64,000 nt of DNA from Bacteroidota bacterium (GTDB lineage: Bacteria > Bacteroidota > Bacteroidia > UBA8524): NCBI GenBank assembly GCA_006226545.1, contig SBGR01000010.1:1-64000 (forward strand). Direction: 5' to 3'. The position numbers and the translations under genes were made by a program. The notes beneath the pieces are model-generated. The model did not search any database and had not been told where the DNA came from. It saw only the letters and a program-made list of their open reading frames with translations. Positions 1 through 13,164 of this stretch are shown here, piece after piece (within the stretch, counting starts at the first letter, position 1; every line of letters begins with the position of its first letter).

Positions 1-37
1 AAGCCGCGCACTCTGTACTCGAACTACGGACTCAAAC

Positions 38-64
38 AAAAAAAGCTTCCCAATAGGAAGCTTT
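38..64 (-). terminator. Intrinsic terminator downstream of tRNA-Ala
   Basis: Minus strand AAAGCTTCC-TATTG-GGAAGCTTT followed by a T run. Confidence 0.75.
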
Positions 65-75
65 GTTGTTTGTTG

Positions 76-152
<77 letters not shown>

Positions 153-170
153 AGGAGGGTGCAAATATAC

Positions 171-1283
171 TTATTGGTTTAAATAATCAAATAGAAGTTT
201 AGCCGTTTTTTCAGAGGCCCCGCTGCCGCCTAGTTTTTCCTTTAATTCCCGGTAGTCGGCTTCTAGCTTGTCTCTTTTCGTACCGCCCGGAAGAACGGCT
301 TCCAGCTCGTGTTTGATATTGCCGTGATTCAATTCTTGCTGAATCAATTCCTTCACAACCTCACGGTCCATAATCAGGTTTACCAAGCTGATGAACTTAA
401 TCTTAATCAGGCTGCGGGCAATCCAATAGGAGATAAGGCTACCCTTGTAACAAACCACTTCCGGCACGCCAAACAATGCCGTTTCTAATGTAGCCGTGCC
501 TGAGGTTACCAAGGCAGCTTCAGAATGCATCAAAAGCTGGTAAGTGGCGCCTTTTACTTGATGTACTTGTGGGTATTGACTTGTGAACTGTTCGTAATAG
601 GATTCATCCAAACCCGGTGCTGCGGCAATCACAAATTGGTGATTCGGGAAGTCCTTTACTATACTGAGCATCAGAGGTAGCTTTATCGCTATTTCTTGTT
701 TCCGGCTACCCGGCAAAAGCGCAATAATGGGCTGTTCACCTAGCTTATGCTTCGCTAGAAAGTTTTGTTCCTTTTCAATGCCAGCGATGGCATCCAATAG
801 CGGGTGTCCCACAAAATCTACCTTGTAATGGTGCTTAGCGTAGAAGTCTTGCTCAAAAGGCAAAATCACATAGAGGTGATCCACATAAGCTTTAATCTGT
901 TTGATGCGTCCTTCTTTCCAAGCCCAAATCTGTGGCGAGATATAATAATGCACCGGAATACCCAGGTTATGTGCAAATTCGGCAATCCGCAGATTAAATC
1001 CGGGATAGTCTACCAGAATCAGAGCATCCGGTTTGTTTGCTTCGATATCTTTCTTACAGTCTTTGATAAAGCCGGTCACCTTGCGTAGGTTTTTCACCAC
1101 TTCGATAAAACCCATAAAGGCTCTTTCCTTGTAATGACTCACGTTGGTACCGCCTACTTCCTGCATGAGGTCGCCGCCCCAAAAGCGAAATTCAGCTTGG
1201 GCATCTTCCTTCTTCAGGGCCTTCATCAAATTGGCCGCATGCAAATCGCCCGAAGCCTCACCTACAACCAGGTAGTATTTCAT
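171..1283 (-). CDS. lpxB: Lipid-A-disaccharide synthase
   Basis: 370 aa; MKYYLVVGEASGDLHAANLMKAL, LLPGSRKQEI, SGTATLETALFGVPEVVCYK motifs. Confidence 0.96.
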   Translation of the reverse strand: MKYYLVVGEASGDLHAANLMKALKKEDAQAEFRFWGGDLMQEVGGTNVSHYKERAFMGFIEVVKNLRKVTGFIKDCKKDIEANKPDALILVDYPGFNLRIAEFAHNLGIPVHYYISPQIWAWKEGRIKQIKAYVDHLYVILPFEQDFYAKHHYKVDFVGHPLLDAIAGIEKEQNFLAKHKLGEQPIIALLPGSRKQEIAIKLPLMLSIVKDFPNHQFVIAAAPGLDESYYEQFTSQYPQVHQVKGATYQLLMHSEAALVTSGTATLETALFGVPEVVCYKGSLISYWIARSLIKIKFISLVNLIMDREVVKELIQQELNHGNIKHELEAVLPGGTKRDKLEADYRELKEKLGGSGASEKTAKLLFDYLNQ

Positions 1284-1573
1284 AAACCGAGTTTAATGTA
1301 AAGCATGAGCAATCCGTAAAGCAGGGTTGACAGGATGGTGCCTCTTCCGGCATAAAGCCTATCGAACTTCAAAAACAGGAAAAAGAGTCCTAAGTTGAGC
1401 ATGAGCGATAAAGCGATTATAGGTGCCGCGATGCTTTGTCGGATGGCAGCTTCCACAAATTCGCTGATGGAATAATTGGAAAAGCGAACCCCGTAGATCA
1501 AGGTTATCATAAAGCCGGGTGCAAAAATGCCGGCCAGAATACCCGCTAAAAACTGTTTGGTATTAGGATTCAA
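1280..1573 (-). CDS. Small hydrophobic membrane protein
   Basis: 97 aa ORF with about 3 hydrophobic segments; ATGA-type overlap with lpxB and overlap with surE. Confidence 0.75.
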   Translation of the reverse strand: MNPNTKQFLAGILAGIFAPGFMITLIYGVRFSNYSISEFVEAAIRQSIAAPIIALSLMLNLGLFFLFLKFDRLYAGRGTILSTLLYGLLMLYIKLGL

Positions 1574-2339
1574 AATTCCAGGAATTTAATAGTGAAATAT
1601 TGTGGTGGTCGGTCATGTCAAATTGCACCGGCACCACAGACACGTAATTATTGGCTAAGGCCCATTCATCGGTATCTTCACCTCGGTCGTTGTTGATGAA
1701 TCGTCCGGTAAGCCAATAGTATTTTCTACCGTTCGGGTCTTCTCTTTCCACAAAGTTCTCTTTCCACTTAGCGAGAGCCTGTCGGCAAATCTTCATGCCT
1801 TTGATCTCTTCAGCTGAATTGGCTTTTGGGAAATTCACGTTAAGCAAAGTGCCTTTGGGCATGCCTTCACGTAAAACGGTCTTAATAATCTGTCTAGCGA
1901 AGGGTTTACAAGGTTCAAAGTTAGCATCGAATGCGTAATCCAATAAGGAGAACCCGATGGATGGAATCCCTTCAATTGCGCCTTCCACAGCAGCCGACAT
2001 CGTACCGGAATAAATCACATTGATACTCGAGTTAGAGCCGTGGTTGATGCCGCTCAGGAGCAAATCCGGTTTACGGTGGAGTAGGATGTCCATCGCTAAC
2101 TTTACACAATCTACCGGAGTGCCCGAACTTTGGTATGCATCGATGCCCGGAAAGACTTGTACCTTATCCAAACGAAGCGGTTTATTGATGGTTATGGCAT
2201 GTCCCATACCCGATTGAGCACTATCCGGTGCTACAACCAAGACATCACCAAACTCACGAGCAATTTCCACGAGGTTGTGAATGCCCGGAGCATTAATGCT
2301 ATCGTCGTTGGTTACTAAAATGAGCGGTTTATCTGCCAT
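1563..2339 (-). CDS. surE: 5'/3'-nucleotidase SurE
   Basis: ILVTNDDSINAPGI, VVAPDSAQSGMGHAIT, SGINHGSNSSINVIYSGTMSAAVEG. Confidence 0.96.
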   Translation of the reverse strand: MADKPLILVTNDDSINAPGIHNLVEIAREFGDVLVVAPDSAQSGMGHAITINKPLRLDKVQVFPGIDAYQSSGTPVDCVKLAMDILLHRKPDLLLSGINHGSNSSINVIYSGTMSAAVEGAIEGIPSIGFSLLDYAFDANFEPCKPFARQIIKTVLREGMPKGTLLNVNFPKANSAEEIKGMKICRQALAKWKENFVEREDPNGRKYYWLTGRFINNDRGEDTDEWALANNYVSVVPVQFDMTDHHNISLLNSWNFES

Positions 2340-2659
2340 TACGCCATTCCAGTTGGTCCGCCGAAGTTCATTGGAAAGGGAGGTTCAGCTCCATCCTGTA
2401 CCTCAATTTCACCAAAGGCTTGTTCAAAGCGGTGGATGTTTTCATTGAGGGCCAACATCAAACGTTTAGCATGTTGTGGTGTGAGCACAATTCTCGATTT
2501 TACCTTGGCTTTAGGTACACCTGGCATGATGCGGATGAAGTCCAATACAAACTCAGCATTGCTGTGTGTTATGATAGCGAGGTTGGAATAAGTACCTTCT
2601 GCTAGCTCTTCGCTTAATTCTATATCGATCTGTTGACCTTTTTCTTGATTGTTTTCCAT
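2339..2659 (-). CDS. DUF3467 family protein
   Basis: 106 aa; YSNLAIITHSNAEFVLDFIRIMPGVPKAKVKSRIVLTPQHAKRLMLAL typical of the family. Confidence 0.88.
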   Translation of the reverse strand: MENNQEKGQQIDIELSEELAEGTYSNLAIITHSNAEFVLDFIRIMPGVPKAKVKSRIVLTPQHAKRLMLALNENIHRFEQAFGEIEVQDGAEPPFPMNFGGPTGMA

Positions 2660-2752
2660 ACGATTTTCCTGAGCGTGAAATTAGGTAAAATAGGGAAGAA
2701 TGGCTTGCGCCTTTGTTGAATTCAGTGATTTGGTAGTTTAATGGCATAAAAA

Positions 2753-2777
2753 AAACCGCCGGAGTGACCGGCGGTTT
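2753..2777 (-). terminator. rpoC terminator
   Basis: Minus strand AAACCGCCGGTCACTCCGGCGGTTTTTTTT. Confidence 0.92.
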
Positions 2778-2798
2778 CTATATGCAAATAGGAATTGC

Positions 2799-5700
2799 TT
2801 AGTTCGATGCTACAGCTTCTTCTTCTTTTGAAGCCATCAACATTTCGTATTCTTCACGAGAACCTACTACGAGTTTTTCGTACTCACGCAGACCGGTACC
2901 GGCCGGAATGAGGTGTCCAACGATTACGTTTTCTTTCAGTCCAAGCATATGATCTACTTTTCCTGAGATAGCGGCTTCGTTCAACACTTTGGTAGTTTCC
3001 TGGAAGGATGCGGCAGACAAGAAGCTTTCTGTACCGAGTGATGCCTTGGTAATACCTTGGATCATCGGACGGGAAGTAGCCGGAACTGCGTCGCGAGCTT
3101 CAACCAACTTCTGGTCTTTACGTTTCAACATGGAGTTTTCATCGCGCAATTTACGCATGCTCACAATCTGACCTACTTTCAAGTTGGTAGAATCACCGGC
3201 TTCGGTAACTACTTTCTTGTCGTAGATCCAATCGTTCTCTTCGATGAAGGCCAAACGGCTTGCAGCTTCAGATTCCAAGAAGCGGGTATCTCCCGGATCT
3301 CCAATCTCTACTTTCTGCATCATCTGACGTACGATGATCTCGATGTGTTTGTCGTTGATTTTTACACCTTGTAGACGGTAAACTTCCTGGATACCATTAA
3401 CGATATAACGTTGTACAGCGCTAGGTCCTTGGATTCTCAAGATATCTTGTGGCGTAATTGCACCGTCAGATAGAGGCTCACCTGCTTTGATAAAGTCATT
3501 GTCCTGAACCAGGATATGCTTAGAAAGCGAAACCATGTATTTCTTGATTTCTCCGTCTTTGGATTCAATGATAATCTCACGGTTACCACGCTTGATGCCA
3601 CCGTATTTAACCACACCGTCAATCTCGGTTACAACCGCAGGGTTAGATGGGTTACGGGCTTCGAAGAGCTCGGTTACACGTGGAAGACCACCGGTAATGT
3701 CTCGGGTTTTACCTACAACACGTGGGATCTTCACCAAGATCTGACCGGCTTTAACTTCATCGCGGTCATCGATGATGATGTGAGCACCTACCGGAATATT
3801 GTATTCCTTCAATAGCTCACCCTTCTTCGTTACGCGAATGCCCGGGATTTTAGTTTTATCTTTTGAATCGATGGTTACTTTTTCACGGTGACCTGTTTGC
3901 TCATCAGACTCTTCACGGAATGTGATACCGTCGATGATGTTTTCAAACTCAATCTTACCGTCGAATTCGGAGAGGATTACCGCGTTATATGGATCCCATG
4001 CACACAGTACATCACCTTTCTCAACCTTCTGTCCGTCTTTCACGGATAGGTGAGAACCGTAAGGTACGTTGTTGGTCATGATCACCTGCTTGGTCTTCTC
4101 GTCAACGATACGAACTTCACCGGAACGTCCCAATACAACTTTGCGTTTACCGTCTTCAGTATCCATTTCTACCGCACGAACGTCTTCGAGTTCAACGATA
4201 CCTGGGAATTTAGCGAAGAGGGTAGATTCAGCCGCGATGTTTGATGCAGTACCACCCACGTGGAAGGTACGGAGTGTCAACTGTGTACCCGGCTCACCGA
4301 TTGACTGAGCTGCGATTACACCTACTGATTCTCCTTTTTGCACCATTCTACCGGTAGATAGGTTACGTCCGTAACACTTACTACAAGTACCCATCTTAGA
4401 CTCGCAAGTCAATACCGAACGAATTTCTACTGTCTCGATAGCTGAGTTCTCAATGATTCGTGAAACTTCTTCATCAAGCTCAGTACCTGCAGCAGCAATA
4501 AGTTCTTTGCTGATTGGGTCGTATATGTCGTGCAGGGTAACACGTCCGAGAATTCTCTCGTACAATGTTTCCACTACTTCTTCATTGTCTTTCAATGCTG
4601 AAGTTGGAATACCACGGAGGGTACCACAATCTACATCATTGATAATAACGTCCTGTGCAACGTCATGCAAACGACGAGTTAAGTAACCCGCATCCGCCGT
4701 TTTCAAGGCCGTATCCGCAAGACCCTTACGGGCACCGTGGGTAGAGATAAAGTATTCGAGTACGGAGAGACCTTCTTTAAAGTTCGAAAGAATCGGGTTC
4801 TCGATAATTTCACCAGTACCACCACCGATGTTTTTCTGAGGCTTGGCCATCAAACCACGCATACCGCCGAGCTGACGAATCTGCTCTTTGGAACCCCTCG
4901 CACCTGAATCTAGCATCATGTAGATTGGGTTGAAGCCCTGATCATCAGATGAAAGTTCTTTCATCAAAGTATCGGAGATACGTGAGTTGATACGTGTCCA
5001 GATGTCAATTACCTGGTTATAACGTTCGTTATTTGTAATGAAACCGTTGTTGTAGTTATCCCAAATTTGTTCTACCTCGTCTTGAGCTTGTTGGATCAAT
5101 TCCTCTTTTACAGTTGGAATTTTCACGTAATTCAAGTTAAAGGATAGACCTCCACGGAAAGAGAATTGGTAACCCAAATCTTTGATATCGTCGAGGAATT
5201 TGGCTGCTTTAGCGATACCAGACTCTTTCACCATTTCGCCAATGATATCACGCAATGACTTTTTAGTGAGGAGTTGGTTTACATAACCGAAGCCTTCCGG
5301 AACTACCTGGTTGAACAATACACGTCCAACACCTGTTTCGATCAATTGTGTTTCAATTTGTCCTTTACCCACTTTCACCGGCACTTTCACCTTAATAGGA
5401 GCGTGCAGTTCAGCTCTTTTCTCATTGTAGGCAATGATTACCTCTTCTGGAGAGTAGAAGCTTAAACCTTCACCGATTACTTTACGGTCTGGTGTACCTC
5501 TGCGGATTTTGGTCATGTAGTACAGACCAAGAACCATGTCCTGAGAAGGAACTGAGATAGGAGAGCCGTTAGCCGGGTTCAAGATGTTATGTGGTGCCAG
5601 CATCAGCATTTGCGCTTCCAAAATGGCAGCATTGCCAAGTGGAACGTGTACCGCCATCTGGTCACCGTCAAAGTCGGCGTTGAAACCTGTACATACCAAT

Positions 5701-7094
5701 GGGTGAAGCTGAATCGCTTTACCTTCGATAAGCTTAGGCTGGAAGGACTGAATACCCAATCTGTGTAGCGTAGGAGCACGGTTCAACAATACCGGGTGAC
5801 CTTTCAAGATGTTTTCCAAGATTTCCCAGATAACCGGGTCTTTACGGTCAACAATTTTCTTAGCCGATTTAACTGTTTTAACAATACCTCTTTCGATGAG
5901 CTTACGGATAATGAATGGTTTGAACAGCTCGGCTGCCATACCTTTCGGAATACCACACTCATGGAGTTTCAAGGTAGGACCTACCACGATTACCGAACGA
6001 CCAGAGTAGTCAACACGTTTACCGAGGAGGTTTTGACGGAAACGTCCTTGTTTACCTTTCAGCATATCGCTCAAAGATTTCAATGGACGGTTACCATCTG
6101 ATTTTACTGCGTTTGCACGACGCGTATTATCCAACAAGGAGTCAACAGCCTCCTGAAGCATACGTTTCTCGTTACGGAGAATCACCTCAGGTGCTTTGAT
6201 TTCCATCAATCTTTTCAGACGGTTGTTACGGATGATAACACGACGGTACAAGTCGTTCAAATCGGAGGTAGCGAAACGGCCGCCTTCCAATGGAACGAGT
6301 GGACGCAATTCCGGTGGAATAACAGGAAGGATCTTCATGATCATCCATTCCGGTCTGTTTTCAAATGATTCGTTTGCTGAACGGAAGGCCTCAATTACTT
6401 TCAAACGTTTCAAGGCTTCGTTCTTTCTCTGTTGAGAAGTCTCGTTAGCTGCTTGGTGACGCAAGGAGTAAGAAAGGTCGTCTAATTGAATACGCTCTAA
6501 CAAATCCCATAAAGCTTCAGCACCCATTTTGGCGATGAACTTATTCGGGTCATTATCATCGAGGTATTGGTTTTCTTTAGGCAAAGAATCGAGGATGTCC
6601 AAGTATTCTTCTTCGGTCAGGAAGTCGAGGTAGTTAATACCGTCTTCTGCCTTCAAACCGGCCTGAATAACCACGTAACGCTCGTAGTAGATAATCATGT
6701 CGAGCTTCTTTGTAGGAAGCCCGAGCAAGTATCCAATTTTGTTCGGAAGTGAGCGGAAGTACCAGATATGGGCAACAGGCACAACCAAATGGATGTGACC
6801 CATGCGCTCTCTACGTACTTTTTTCTCTGTCACCTCTACACCGCAACGGTCGCAGATGATGCCTTTGTAGCGAATACGTTTGTATTTACCGCAATGGCAT
6901 TCGTAGTCTTTTACCGGACCGAAAATGCGTTCGCAGAATAAACCTCCCATCTCCGGCTTGTAAGAGCGGTAGTTGATGGTTTCCGGTTTAGTTACTTCAC
7001 CGTATGATCTTTGCAGAATGGTCTCCGGAGAGGCCAAGCTGATGCGCATCTTGGTGAAATTGCTTTTAAATTTTATATCCTTTTTAGATGACAT
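2799..7094 (-). CDS. rpoC: DNA-directed RNA polymerase subunit beta'
   Basis: 1431 aa; [15 protein letters not shown] catalytic motif, Zn-finger [23 protein letters not shown]. Confidence 0.99.
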   Translation of the reverse strand: MSSKKDIKFKSNFTKMRISLASPETILQRSYGEVTKPETINYRSYKPEMGGLFCERIFGPVKDYECHCGKYKRIRYKGIICDRCGVEVTEKKVRRERMGHIHLVVPVAHIWYFRSLPNKIGYLLGLPTKKLDMIIYYERYVVIQAGLKAEDGINYLDFLTEEEYLDILDSLPKENQYLDDNDPNKFIAKMGAEALWDLLERIQLDDLSYSLRHQAANETSQQRKNEALKRLKVIEAFRSANESFENRPEWMIMKILPVIPPELRPLVPLEGGRFATSDLNDLYRRVIIRNNRLKRLMEIKAPEVILRNEKRMLQEAVDSLLDNTRRANAVKSDGNRPLKSLSDMLKGKQGRFRQNLLGKRVDYSGRSVIVVGPTLKLHECGIPKGMAAELFKPFIIRKLIERGIVKTVKSAKKIVDRKDPVIWEILENILKGHPVLLNRAPTLHRLGIQSFQPKLIEGKAIQLHPLVCTGFNADFDGDQMAVHVPLGNAAILEAQMLMLAPHNILNPANGSPISVPSQDMVLGLYYMTKIRRGTPDRKVIGEGLSFYSPEEVIIAYNEKRAELHAPIKVKVPVKVGKGQIETQLIETGVGRVLFNQVVPEGFGYVNQLLTKKSLRDIIGEMVKESGIAKAAKFLDDIKDLGYQFSFRGGLSFNLNYVKIPTVKEELIQQAQDEVEQIWDNYNNGFITNNERYNQVIDIWTRINSRISDTLMKELSSDDQGFNPIYMMLDSGARGSKEQIRQLGGMRGLMAKPQKNIGGGTGEIIENPILSNFKEGLSVLEYFISTHGARKGLADTALKTADAGYLTRRLHDVAQDVIINDVDCGTLRGIPTSALKDNEEVVETLYERILGRVTLHDIYDPISKELIAAAGTELDEEVSRIIENSAIETVEIRSVLTCESKMGTCSKCYGRNLSTGRMVQKGESVGVIAAQSIGEPGTQLTLRTFHVGGTASNIAAESTLFAKFPGIVELEDVRAVEMDTEDGKRKVVLGRSGEVRIVDEKTKQVIMTNNVPYGSHLSVKDGQKVEKGDVLCAWDPYNAVILSEFDGKIEFENIIDGITFREESDEQTGHREKVTIDSKDKTKIPGIRVTKKGELLKEYNIPVGAHIIIDDRDEVKAGQILVKIPRVVGKTRDITGGLPRVTELFEARNPSNPAVVTEIDGVVKYGGIKRGNREIIIESKDGEIKKYMVSLSKHILVQDNDFIKAGEPLSDGAITPQDILRIQGPSAVQRYIVNGIQEVYRLQGVKINDKHIEIIVRQMMQKVEIGDPGDTRFLESEAASRLAFIEENDWIYDKKVVTEAGDSTNLKVGQIVSMRKLRDENSMLKRKDQKLVEARDAVPATSRPMIQGITKASLGTESFLSAASFQETTKVLNEAAISGKVDHMLGLKENVIVGHLIPAGTGLREYEKLVVGSREEYEMLMASKEEEAVASN

Positions 7095-7114
7095 TGTTCT
7101 TTAGTTAAGGTGAA

Positions 7115-10100
7115 TTAATCGAGTGTTACTTCCAATCCGAGACCTCTCATCTCATGCAACAATACGTTGAATGATTCTGGGATACCTGGAGTTGGTAGGT
7201 TATCACCCTTAACGATGGCTTCGTATGTCTTGGCACGACCTACGATATCGTCAGATTTTACAGTCAGAATCTCCTGAAGGATATTGGATGCACCGAATGC
7301 TTCGAGTGCCCAAACCTCCATCTCACCAAAACGCTGACCACCAAACTGAGCTTTACCACCAAGAGGCTGTTGCGTGATGAGGGAGTATGGTCCGATAGAA
7401 CGCGCGTGCATTTTATCATCAACCATGTGTCCGAGTTTCATCATGTAAATCACACCAACTGTTGTGGTTTGGTCAAAACGCTCACCAGTCAAACCATTGT
7501 AGAGGTAAGTCTGTCCGTTTTGAGGCACACCTGCTTTGCTAGTGTAATGATCGATTTCTTCTTGAGTTGCACCGTCGAAGATTGGCGTTGCGAAACGCAT
7601 TCCCAATTCTTTACCGGCCCAGCCCAATACTGTTTCGTAGATCTGACCTAGGTTCATACGTGAAGGTACACCCAATGGGTTCAACACGATATCAACCGGG
7701 GTTCCGTCTTCCATAAATGGCATGTCTTCCGCTCTTACGATACGGGCAACGATACCTTTATTACCGTGACGGCCGGCCATCTTATCACCTACTTTTAATT
7801 TACGTTTTTGAGCGATGCTGATCTTCGCTAATTTCAAGATACCGGTTGGCAACTCGTCACCTACTGTCAATGCGAAGTGATCGCGTTTGAAGCGGGTGAT
7901 CTCTTCGTTAAGTCTGATTTTGTAGTTGGTCAGCACTTTAGCGATGAGGTCGTTTTTGTCTTTATCGGTAGTCCAGTTATTGGCGTTGATATGATCGTAC
8001 TCCAACTCATTCAAGTTTTTCAACGTGAACTTGGTTCCTTTTGGAATCAATTCTTCGTTGTAAACGTTGAATACACCTTGAGAGGTTTTACCATTCACTA
8101 CACTGAAGAGTTTTTCAACCAAAGTGTTTTTGTGTGAAGTCAACCATTTTTCATGATCACCTTCCAACTTGGCAACACGGCTTTTATCGTCCGCTTTGGT
8201 TACCTTGTCTTTCTTCACGCGAGCGAAGAGTTTCTTATCGATAACCACACCTGTTGTGGATGGTGGCGCCTTCAATGAAGCATCTTTCACGTCGCCGGCT
8301 TTATCACCGAAGATTGCGCGGAGGAGTTTCTCTTCCGGAGAAGGCTCTGTTTCACCTTTTGGTGTAATCTTACCAATCAGGATGTCACCTTCCGTTACTT
8401 CTGCACCTACTCTGATCAATCCGTTCTCATCGAGGAACTTAGTAGCTTCCTCCGATACGTTCGGAATGTCGTTGGTCAATTCTTCTTCACCACGTTTTGT
8501 ATCACGAACTTCAAGTTCGTATTCAGTTACGTGGATTGAAGTAAACCAGTCTTCGCTAACAACTTTTTCAGAGATTACAATCGCATCCTCAAAGTTATAA
8601 CCTTGCCAAGGCATGAAGGCAACCTGAAGGTTACGTCCAAGGGCAAGTTCACCACCTTGTGTTGCATAACCTTCACACAATACAGTGCCTTTGCTTACAC
8701 GTTGGCCACGGGCCACGATAGGCTTCAAGCTGATTGAAGTGTTCTGGTTAGTTCTTCTGAACTTGGTAAGTGTATAGCTTTTAATATTTCCGGTAAAGCT
8801 TACTAATTCAGCTTCCGGAGTCAAATCGTATTTGATTTTGATTTCGTTACCATCCACGTAATCAACCACACCATCACCTTCGGCGATGAGGAGTGCACGT
8901 GAATCGAGGGCAACGCGTTTTTCCAAACCAGTACCAACGATAGGAGCATCCGGACGCAACAAAGGCACTGCCTGACGCTGCATGTTGGATCCCATCAAAG
9001 CACGGTTCGCATCATCATGCTCCAAGAAAGGAATCATAGATGCCGCGATGGAAACGATCTGGTTAGGCGCAACGTCCATGAAGTCTAACTTCTCTGGTTC
9101 TACCAGTGGGAAGTCACCTTCGAAACGGGCTTTTACCTTATCGGTTTTGAAGTTTCCTTTTTCGTCCAACTCAGCATTTGCCTGGGCGATGGTCTTCATG
9201 TCTTCTTCTTCAGCCGACAAGTAGATCACGTCTTCGTCGATACGCACATTACCGTTGTCAACACGACGGTAAGGAGTTTCGATAAAGCCCATGCCATTGA
9301 TTTTCGCATGCACACAAAGGGAAGAAATCAAACCAATGTTCGGACCTTCCGGAGTTTCGATGGTACACAAACGACCGTAGTGGGTATAGTGTACGTCACG
9401 AACCTCAAAGCCGGCACGCTCACGAGAGAGACCGCCTGGACCGAGGGCAGACATTCTTCTTTTATGGGTAATCTCAGCCAATGGATTGGTTTGATCCATA
9501 AACTGAGAAAGCTGGTTAGTTCCGAAGAAAGAGTTGATAACAGAAGAAAGGGTACGCGCATTGATCAAATCAGTTGGCGTAAATACTTCGTTATCGCGGA
9601 TGTTCATACGCTCACGGATGGTACGCGCCATACGGGCAAGACCAACACCGAATTGAGAGTATAACTGTTCCCCAACGGTACGAACACGACGGTTGGAAAG
9701 GTGATCGATATCATCCACATCTGCTCTTGAGTTAGAAAGCTCGATGAGGTATTTAATGATAGCGATGATGTCTTCTTTGGTCAAAACGCGCACGTCCATG
9801 GAAGTTTCCATTTCTAATTTGCGGTTGATACGGTAACGACCAACTTCGCCGAGGTCATAACGTTTATCTGAGAAGAACAAACGCTCAATGATACCACGGG
9901 CAGTTTCCTCATCAGGTGGATCAGTATTACGCAACTGTCGGTAGATATGTTCTACCGCTTCTTTACCTGAGTTAGAGGTATCTTTTTGGAGGGTATTGTG
10001 GATGATAGCGAAATCGTTGCTGGTTGCTTCGTCTTTGTTCAAGATGATGCTTTTCACACCGGCTTCGATAATCATTTCGATATGTGCTTCTTCTAGCACA

Positions 10101-10927
10101 ACATCACGTTCCACGATTACTTCATTACGTTCGATTGATACAACTTCTCCGGTATCTTCGTCCACGAAGTCTTCTACCCATGTTTTCAAAACACGCGCAG
10201 CTAAACGACGTCCAGCCAGTTTTTTCAAACCGGTTTTAGTAACCTTTACCTCTTCAGCAAGGTCGAAGATATCGAGGATGTCTTTGTCGCTCTCAAATCC
10301 GATTGAACGGAGTAGGGTAGTTACCGGGAACTTTTTCTTACGGTCGATGTAGGCATACATCACGTTGTTCACGTCGGTAGCAAATTCGATCCACGATCCT
10401 TTAAACGGAATGATACGAGCTGAATACAGCTTAGTACCATTGGTGTGGTAGGACTGACCGAAGAATACACCAGGAGAGCGGTGAAGTTGAGATACAATAA
10501 CGCGTTCGGCTCCGTTGATACAGAAAGTACCGTTTGGCGTCATGTAAGGAATAGTACCGAGGTACACATCCTGCACGATAGTTTGAAAATCTTCGTGCTC
10601 TTTGTCGTTACAAGACAAGCGAAGCTTAGCCTTGAGCGGAACACTGTATGTTAATCCCCTTTCGATGCATTCCTGGATAGTGTATCTAGGAGGGTCAACG
10701 AAGTAGTCCAGAAATTCGAGTACGAATATGTTTCTGGTATCTGTAATGGGGAAGTTCTCCTGAAAAACCTTGAAAAGGCCTTCATCTCTGCGGCTTTCAG
10801 AAGAAGTTTCGAGTTGAAAGAACTCTTTGAATGATTGCAACTGCACATCCAGGAAGTCTGGGTAATCCAGAGCCGACTTCACTGAAGCGAAGCTGATTCT
10901 TTCGTTAATGTTGTTTTGGGTCACCAA
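7115..10927 (-). CDS. rpoB: DNA-directed RNA polymerase subunit beta
   Basis: 1270 aa; [51 protein letters not shown]. Confidence 0.99.
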   Translation of the reverse strand: MVTQNNINERISFASVKSALDYPDFLDVQLQSFKEFFQLETSSESRRDEGLFKVFQENFPITDTRNIFVLEFLDYFVDPPRYTIQECIERGLTYSVPLKAKLRLSCNDKEHEDFQTIVQDVYLGTIPYMTPNGTFCINGAERVIVSQLHRSPGVFFGQSYHTNGTKLYSARIIPFKGSWIEFATDVNNVMYAYIDRKKKFPVTTLLRSIGFESDKDILDIFDLAEEVKVTKTGLKKLAGRRLAARVLKTWVEDFVDEDTGEVVSIERNEVIVERDVVLEEAHIEMIIEAGVKSIILNKDEATSNDFAIIHNTLQKDTSNSGKEAVEHIYRQLRNTDPPDEETARGIIERLFFSDKRYDLGEVGRYRINRKLEMETSMDVRVLTKEDIIAIIKYLIELSNSRADVDDIDHLSNRRVRTVGEQLYSQFGVGLARMARTIRERMNIRDNEVFTPTDLINARTLSSVINSFFGTNQLSQFMDQTNPLAEITHKRRMSALGPGGLSRERAGFEVRDVHYTHYGRLCTIETPEGPNIGLISSLCVHAKINGMGFIETPYRRVDNGNVRIDEDVIYLSAEEEDMKTIAQANAELDEKGNFKTDKVKARFEGDFPLVEPEKLDFMDVAPNQIVSIAASMIPFLEHDDANRALMGSNMQRQAVPLLRPDAPIVGTGLEKRVALDSRALLIAEGDGVVDYVDGNEIKIKYDLTPEAELVSFTGNIKSYTLTKFRRTNQNTSISLKPIVARGQRVSKGTVLCEGYATQGGELALGRNLQVAFMPWQGYNFEDAIVISEKVVSEDWFTSIHVTEYELEVRDTKRGEEELTNDIPNVSEEATKFLDENGLIRVGAEVTEGDILIGKITPKGETEPSPEEKLLRAIFGDKAGDVKDASLKAPPSTTGVVIDKKLFARVKKDKVTKADDKSRVAKLEGDHEKWLTSHKNTLVEKLFSVVNGKTSQGVFNVYNEELIPKGTKFTLKNLNELEYDHINANNWTTDKDKNDLIAKVLTNYKIRLNEEITRFKRDHFALTVGDELPTGILKLAKISIAQKRKLKVGDKMAGRHGNKGIVARIVRAEDMPFMEDGTPVDIVLNPLGVPSRMNLGQIYETVLGWAGKELGMRFATPIFDGATQEEIDHYTSKAGVPQNGQTYLYNGLTGERFDQTTTVGVIYMMKLGHMVDDKMHARSIGPYSLITQQPLGGKAQFGGQRFGEMEVWALEAFGASNILQEILTVKSDDIVGRAKTYEAIVKGDNLPTPGIPESFNVLLHEMRGLGLEVTLD

Positions 10928-10988
10928 TTTAGTAGGTATTTAATTGATCAATTAAATTCAAAGGGTAGCAAGCGCTCTTAAACAGGAA

Positions 10989-11017
10989 CAAGACCCACGG
11001 TTTCCACCGGGGTCTTG
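10989..11017 (-). promoter_or_regulatory. Hairpin in rplL-rpoB intergenic region
   Basis: Minus strand CAAGACCC-CGGT-GGAA-ACCG-T-GGGTCTTG, 12 bp with one bulge, weak T-tail. Confidence 0.7.
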
Positions 11018-11041
11018 GTAATCGGTTATATCCTACGGATA

Positions 11042-11422
11042 TTACTTAACTTCTACTTCAGCACCAGCTTCAACGAGCTTGGCTTTAGCTGCTTCAGCGT
11101 CTTCTTTAGAAACCTTTTCTTTCACAGGTTTTGGAGCTGAGTCAACCAATTCTTTTGCTTCTTTCAAACCGAGACCGGTAATGTCTTTAACAACTTTTAC
11201 CACGTTCAATTTAGAAGCGCCAGCGCTTGTAAGGATTACGTCGAATTCTGTCTGAGCAGCAGCTTCATCGCCACCACCAGCAGCAGCACCACCAGCAGCA
11301 ACTGCCACAGCAGCAGCAGCCGGCTCAATGCCGTATTCGTCTTTCAAAATTTGAGCAAGTTCATTAACTTCCTTAACGGTCAAGTTTACAAGCTGTTCTG
11401 CAAAAGCTTTCAGATCTGCCAT
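11042..11422 (-). CDS. rplL: 50S ribosomal protein L7/L12
   Basis: 126 aa; Ala-rich hinge and [27 protein letters not shown]. Confidence 0.99.
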   Translation of the reverse strand: MADLKAFAEQLVNLTVKEVNELAQILKDEYGIEPAAAAVAVAAGGAAAGGGDEAAAQTEFDVILTSAGASKLNVVKVVKDITGLGLKEAKELVDSAPKPVKEKVSKEDAEAAKAKLVEAGAEVEVK

Positions 11423-11470
11423 TTTTGTTTGTATTTAAAATGTTAGGTTAGACTTATTTAAAAATTTTAA

Positions 11471-11992
11471 TTATGCACTCTTTTCAGAGAGTGTTTTAAC
11501 AATACCAGCCAATTTGTTTCCACCAGACTGAAGCTGAGAGATAACTGTTTTGGCAGGTGACTGCAACAAGGTGATAACTTCTCCAATCATTTCCTCTTTA
11601 GACTTGATAGCAATCAAGGCCTCCAAAGATTCATCGCCCATGAAGATATCAGATTGGATATAAGCTGCTTTAAGGGCTGGCTTAGTACCTTTTTTTCTGA
11701 AGTCTTTAATGGCTTTGGCTGGAGATTTGGCATCTTCACTGAAGAAGAGGGCAGAAGAGCCTACAAGTGCATTTAACATCACTCCGTAGTCTTTTCCTGA
11801 CTGTTCGATAGCTTTCTTTATGAGGGTGTTTTTAGCCACCTGCATTTGAATGCCAGCTTTGAACAGTTCTCTTCTCAGGTTGTTGACAGTGTTAGCGGAT
11901 AAACCGGAGGTATCAGTAAGGTAAACATACTCATACTTGCCGATCTTTTCAGCCAGGTCGTTTACAATTGATTCTTTTTCTGTCTTGTTCAT
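11471..11992 (-). CDS. rplJ: 50S ribosomal protein L10
   Basis: 173 aa; VYLTDTSGLSANTVNNLRRELFKAGIQMQVAKNTLIKKA. Confidence 0.97.
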   Translation of the reverse strand: MNKTEKESIVNDLAEKIGKYEYVYLTDTSGLSANTVNNLRRELFKAGIQMQVAKNTLIKKAIEQSGKDYGVMLNALVGSSALFFSEDAKSPAKAIKDFRKKGTKPALKAAYIQSDIFMGDESLEALIAIKSKEEMIGEVITLLQSPAKTVISQLQSGGNKLAGIVKTLSEKSA

Positions 11993-11994
11993 GA

Positions 11995-12693
11995 TTAGAT
12001 ACCTGGAATTGATTTGGCGTCAATATTGATTCCCGGACTCATGGTGCTTGACAAGTAAATACTTCTGAAGTAAGTACCTTTAGCAGCAGATGGTTTCAAT
12101 TTTGACAAAGTTTGAATCAGCTCTACCGTGTTATCAAAGATCTGCTCAGGAGAGAAGGAAGCTTTCCCTACAGAAGCGTGGATGATACCGGTTTTGTCAA
12201 CTTTAAAGTCGATTTTACCTGCTTTAACATCCTGCACGGCTTTGCCTATTTCGAGTGTAACAGTTCCTGATTTTGGGTTAGGCATCAAGTTTCTTGGGCC
12301 GAGTACACGTCCAAGCTTACCAATTTTTGCCATAACGGTTGGCATGGTGATGATGATGTCGATGTCTGTCCAACCGCCTTCAATTTTAGCGATATAGTCA
12401 TCCAATCCAACGTAATCAGCACCAGCTGCTTTGGCCTCTTCTTCCTTATCAGGAGTACAAAGTACCAGTACACGTACGGTTTTACCTGTTCCGTGTGGTA
12501 GCGTAGCAACGCCTCTTACCATTTGGTTAGATTTTCTTGGGTCTACTCCCAAACGTACATCCACGTCTACGGATGCATCAAATTTAACCGCGGTAATATC
12601 TTTGAGAAGTGCGCTAGCCTCAGTCAGGGAATAAACCTGAGTAGGGTCGAATTTCTCAAGAATAGCTTTTCTTTTCTTTGTTAAACGTGCCAT
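11995..12693 (-). CDS. rplA: 50S ribosomal protein L1
   Basis: [30 protein letters not shown]. Confidence 0.98.
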   Translation of the reverse strand: MARLTKKRKAILEKFDPTQVYSLTEASALLKDITAVKFDASVDVDVRLGVDPRKSNQMVRGVATLPHGTGKTVRVLVLCTPDKEEEAKAAGADYVGLDDYIAKIEGGWTDIDIIITMPTVMAKIGKLGRVLGPRNLMPNPKSGTVTLEIGKAVQDVKAGKIDFKVDKTGIIHASVGKASFSPEQIFDNTVELIQTLSKLKPSAAKGTYFRSIYLSSTMSPGINIDAKSIPGI

Positions 12694-12703
12694 TTTCGTG
12701 TAA

Positions 12704-13144
12704 TTATGCCACAGGGGCGTCGCCTGTAATCGTTAATCCCATACTTCTAGCCGTACCCGCAACCATTTGCATGGCTGACTCAACTGTGAAGCAGTTTAGA
12801 TCCGGCATTTTCTCTTCAGCGATGGTTCTCACTTGATCCCAAGAAACAGAACCCACTTTTTTACGGTTTGACTCAGCAGAACCGCTTTTAATTTTAGCTG
12901 CTTCCAACAGGGTGGCAGCTACAGGAGGAGTTTTAATGATGAAGTCGAAAGACTTATCCTGGTAAACAGTGATCACTACCGGCAATACCTTACCTGGTCT
13001 GTCTTGAGTTCTGGCGTTGAACTGCTTACAGAAATCCATAATGTTCACACCCTTAGCACCCAAGGCAGGTCCGATAGGAGGTGCCGGGTTGGCGGCTCCA
13101 CCTTTCACTTGCAACTTAACGTACCCTGCAATTTCCTTAGCCAT
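12704..13144 (-). CDS. rplK: 50S ribosomal protein L11
   Basis: [38 protein letters not shown]. Confidence 0.99.
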   Translation of the reverse strand: MAKEIAGYVKLQVKGGAANPAPPIGPALGAKGVNIMDFCKQFNARTQDRPGKVLPVVITVYQDKSFDFIIKTPPVAATLLEAAKIKSGSAESNRKKVGSVSWDQVRTIAEEKMPDLNCFTVESAMQMVAGTARSMGLTITGDAPVA

Positions 13145-13164
13145 TGTTATACGTAATTAAATTA

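Noticed and set aside
8169-8600. 143-aa ORF opposite rpoB, and other antisense ORFs over rpoB/rpoC/tuf
   Set aside because: Frame-open by codon bias of highly conserved sense genes; low-complexity Ser/Thr-rich products, no promoter.
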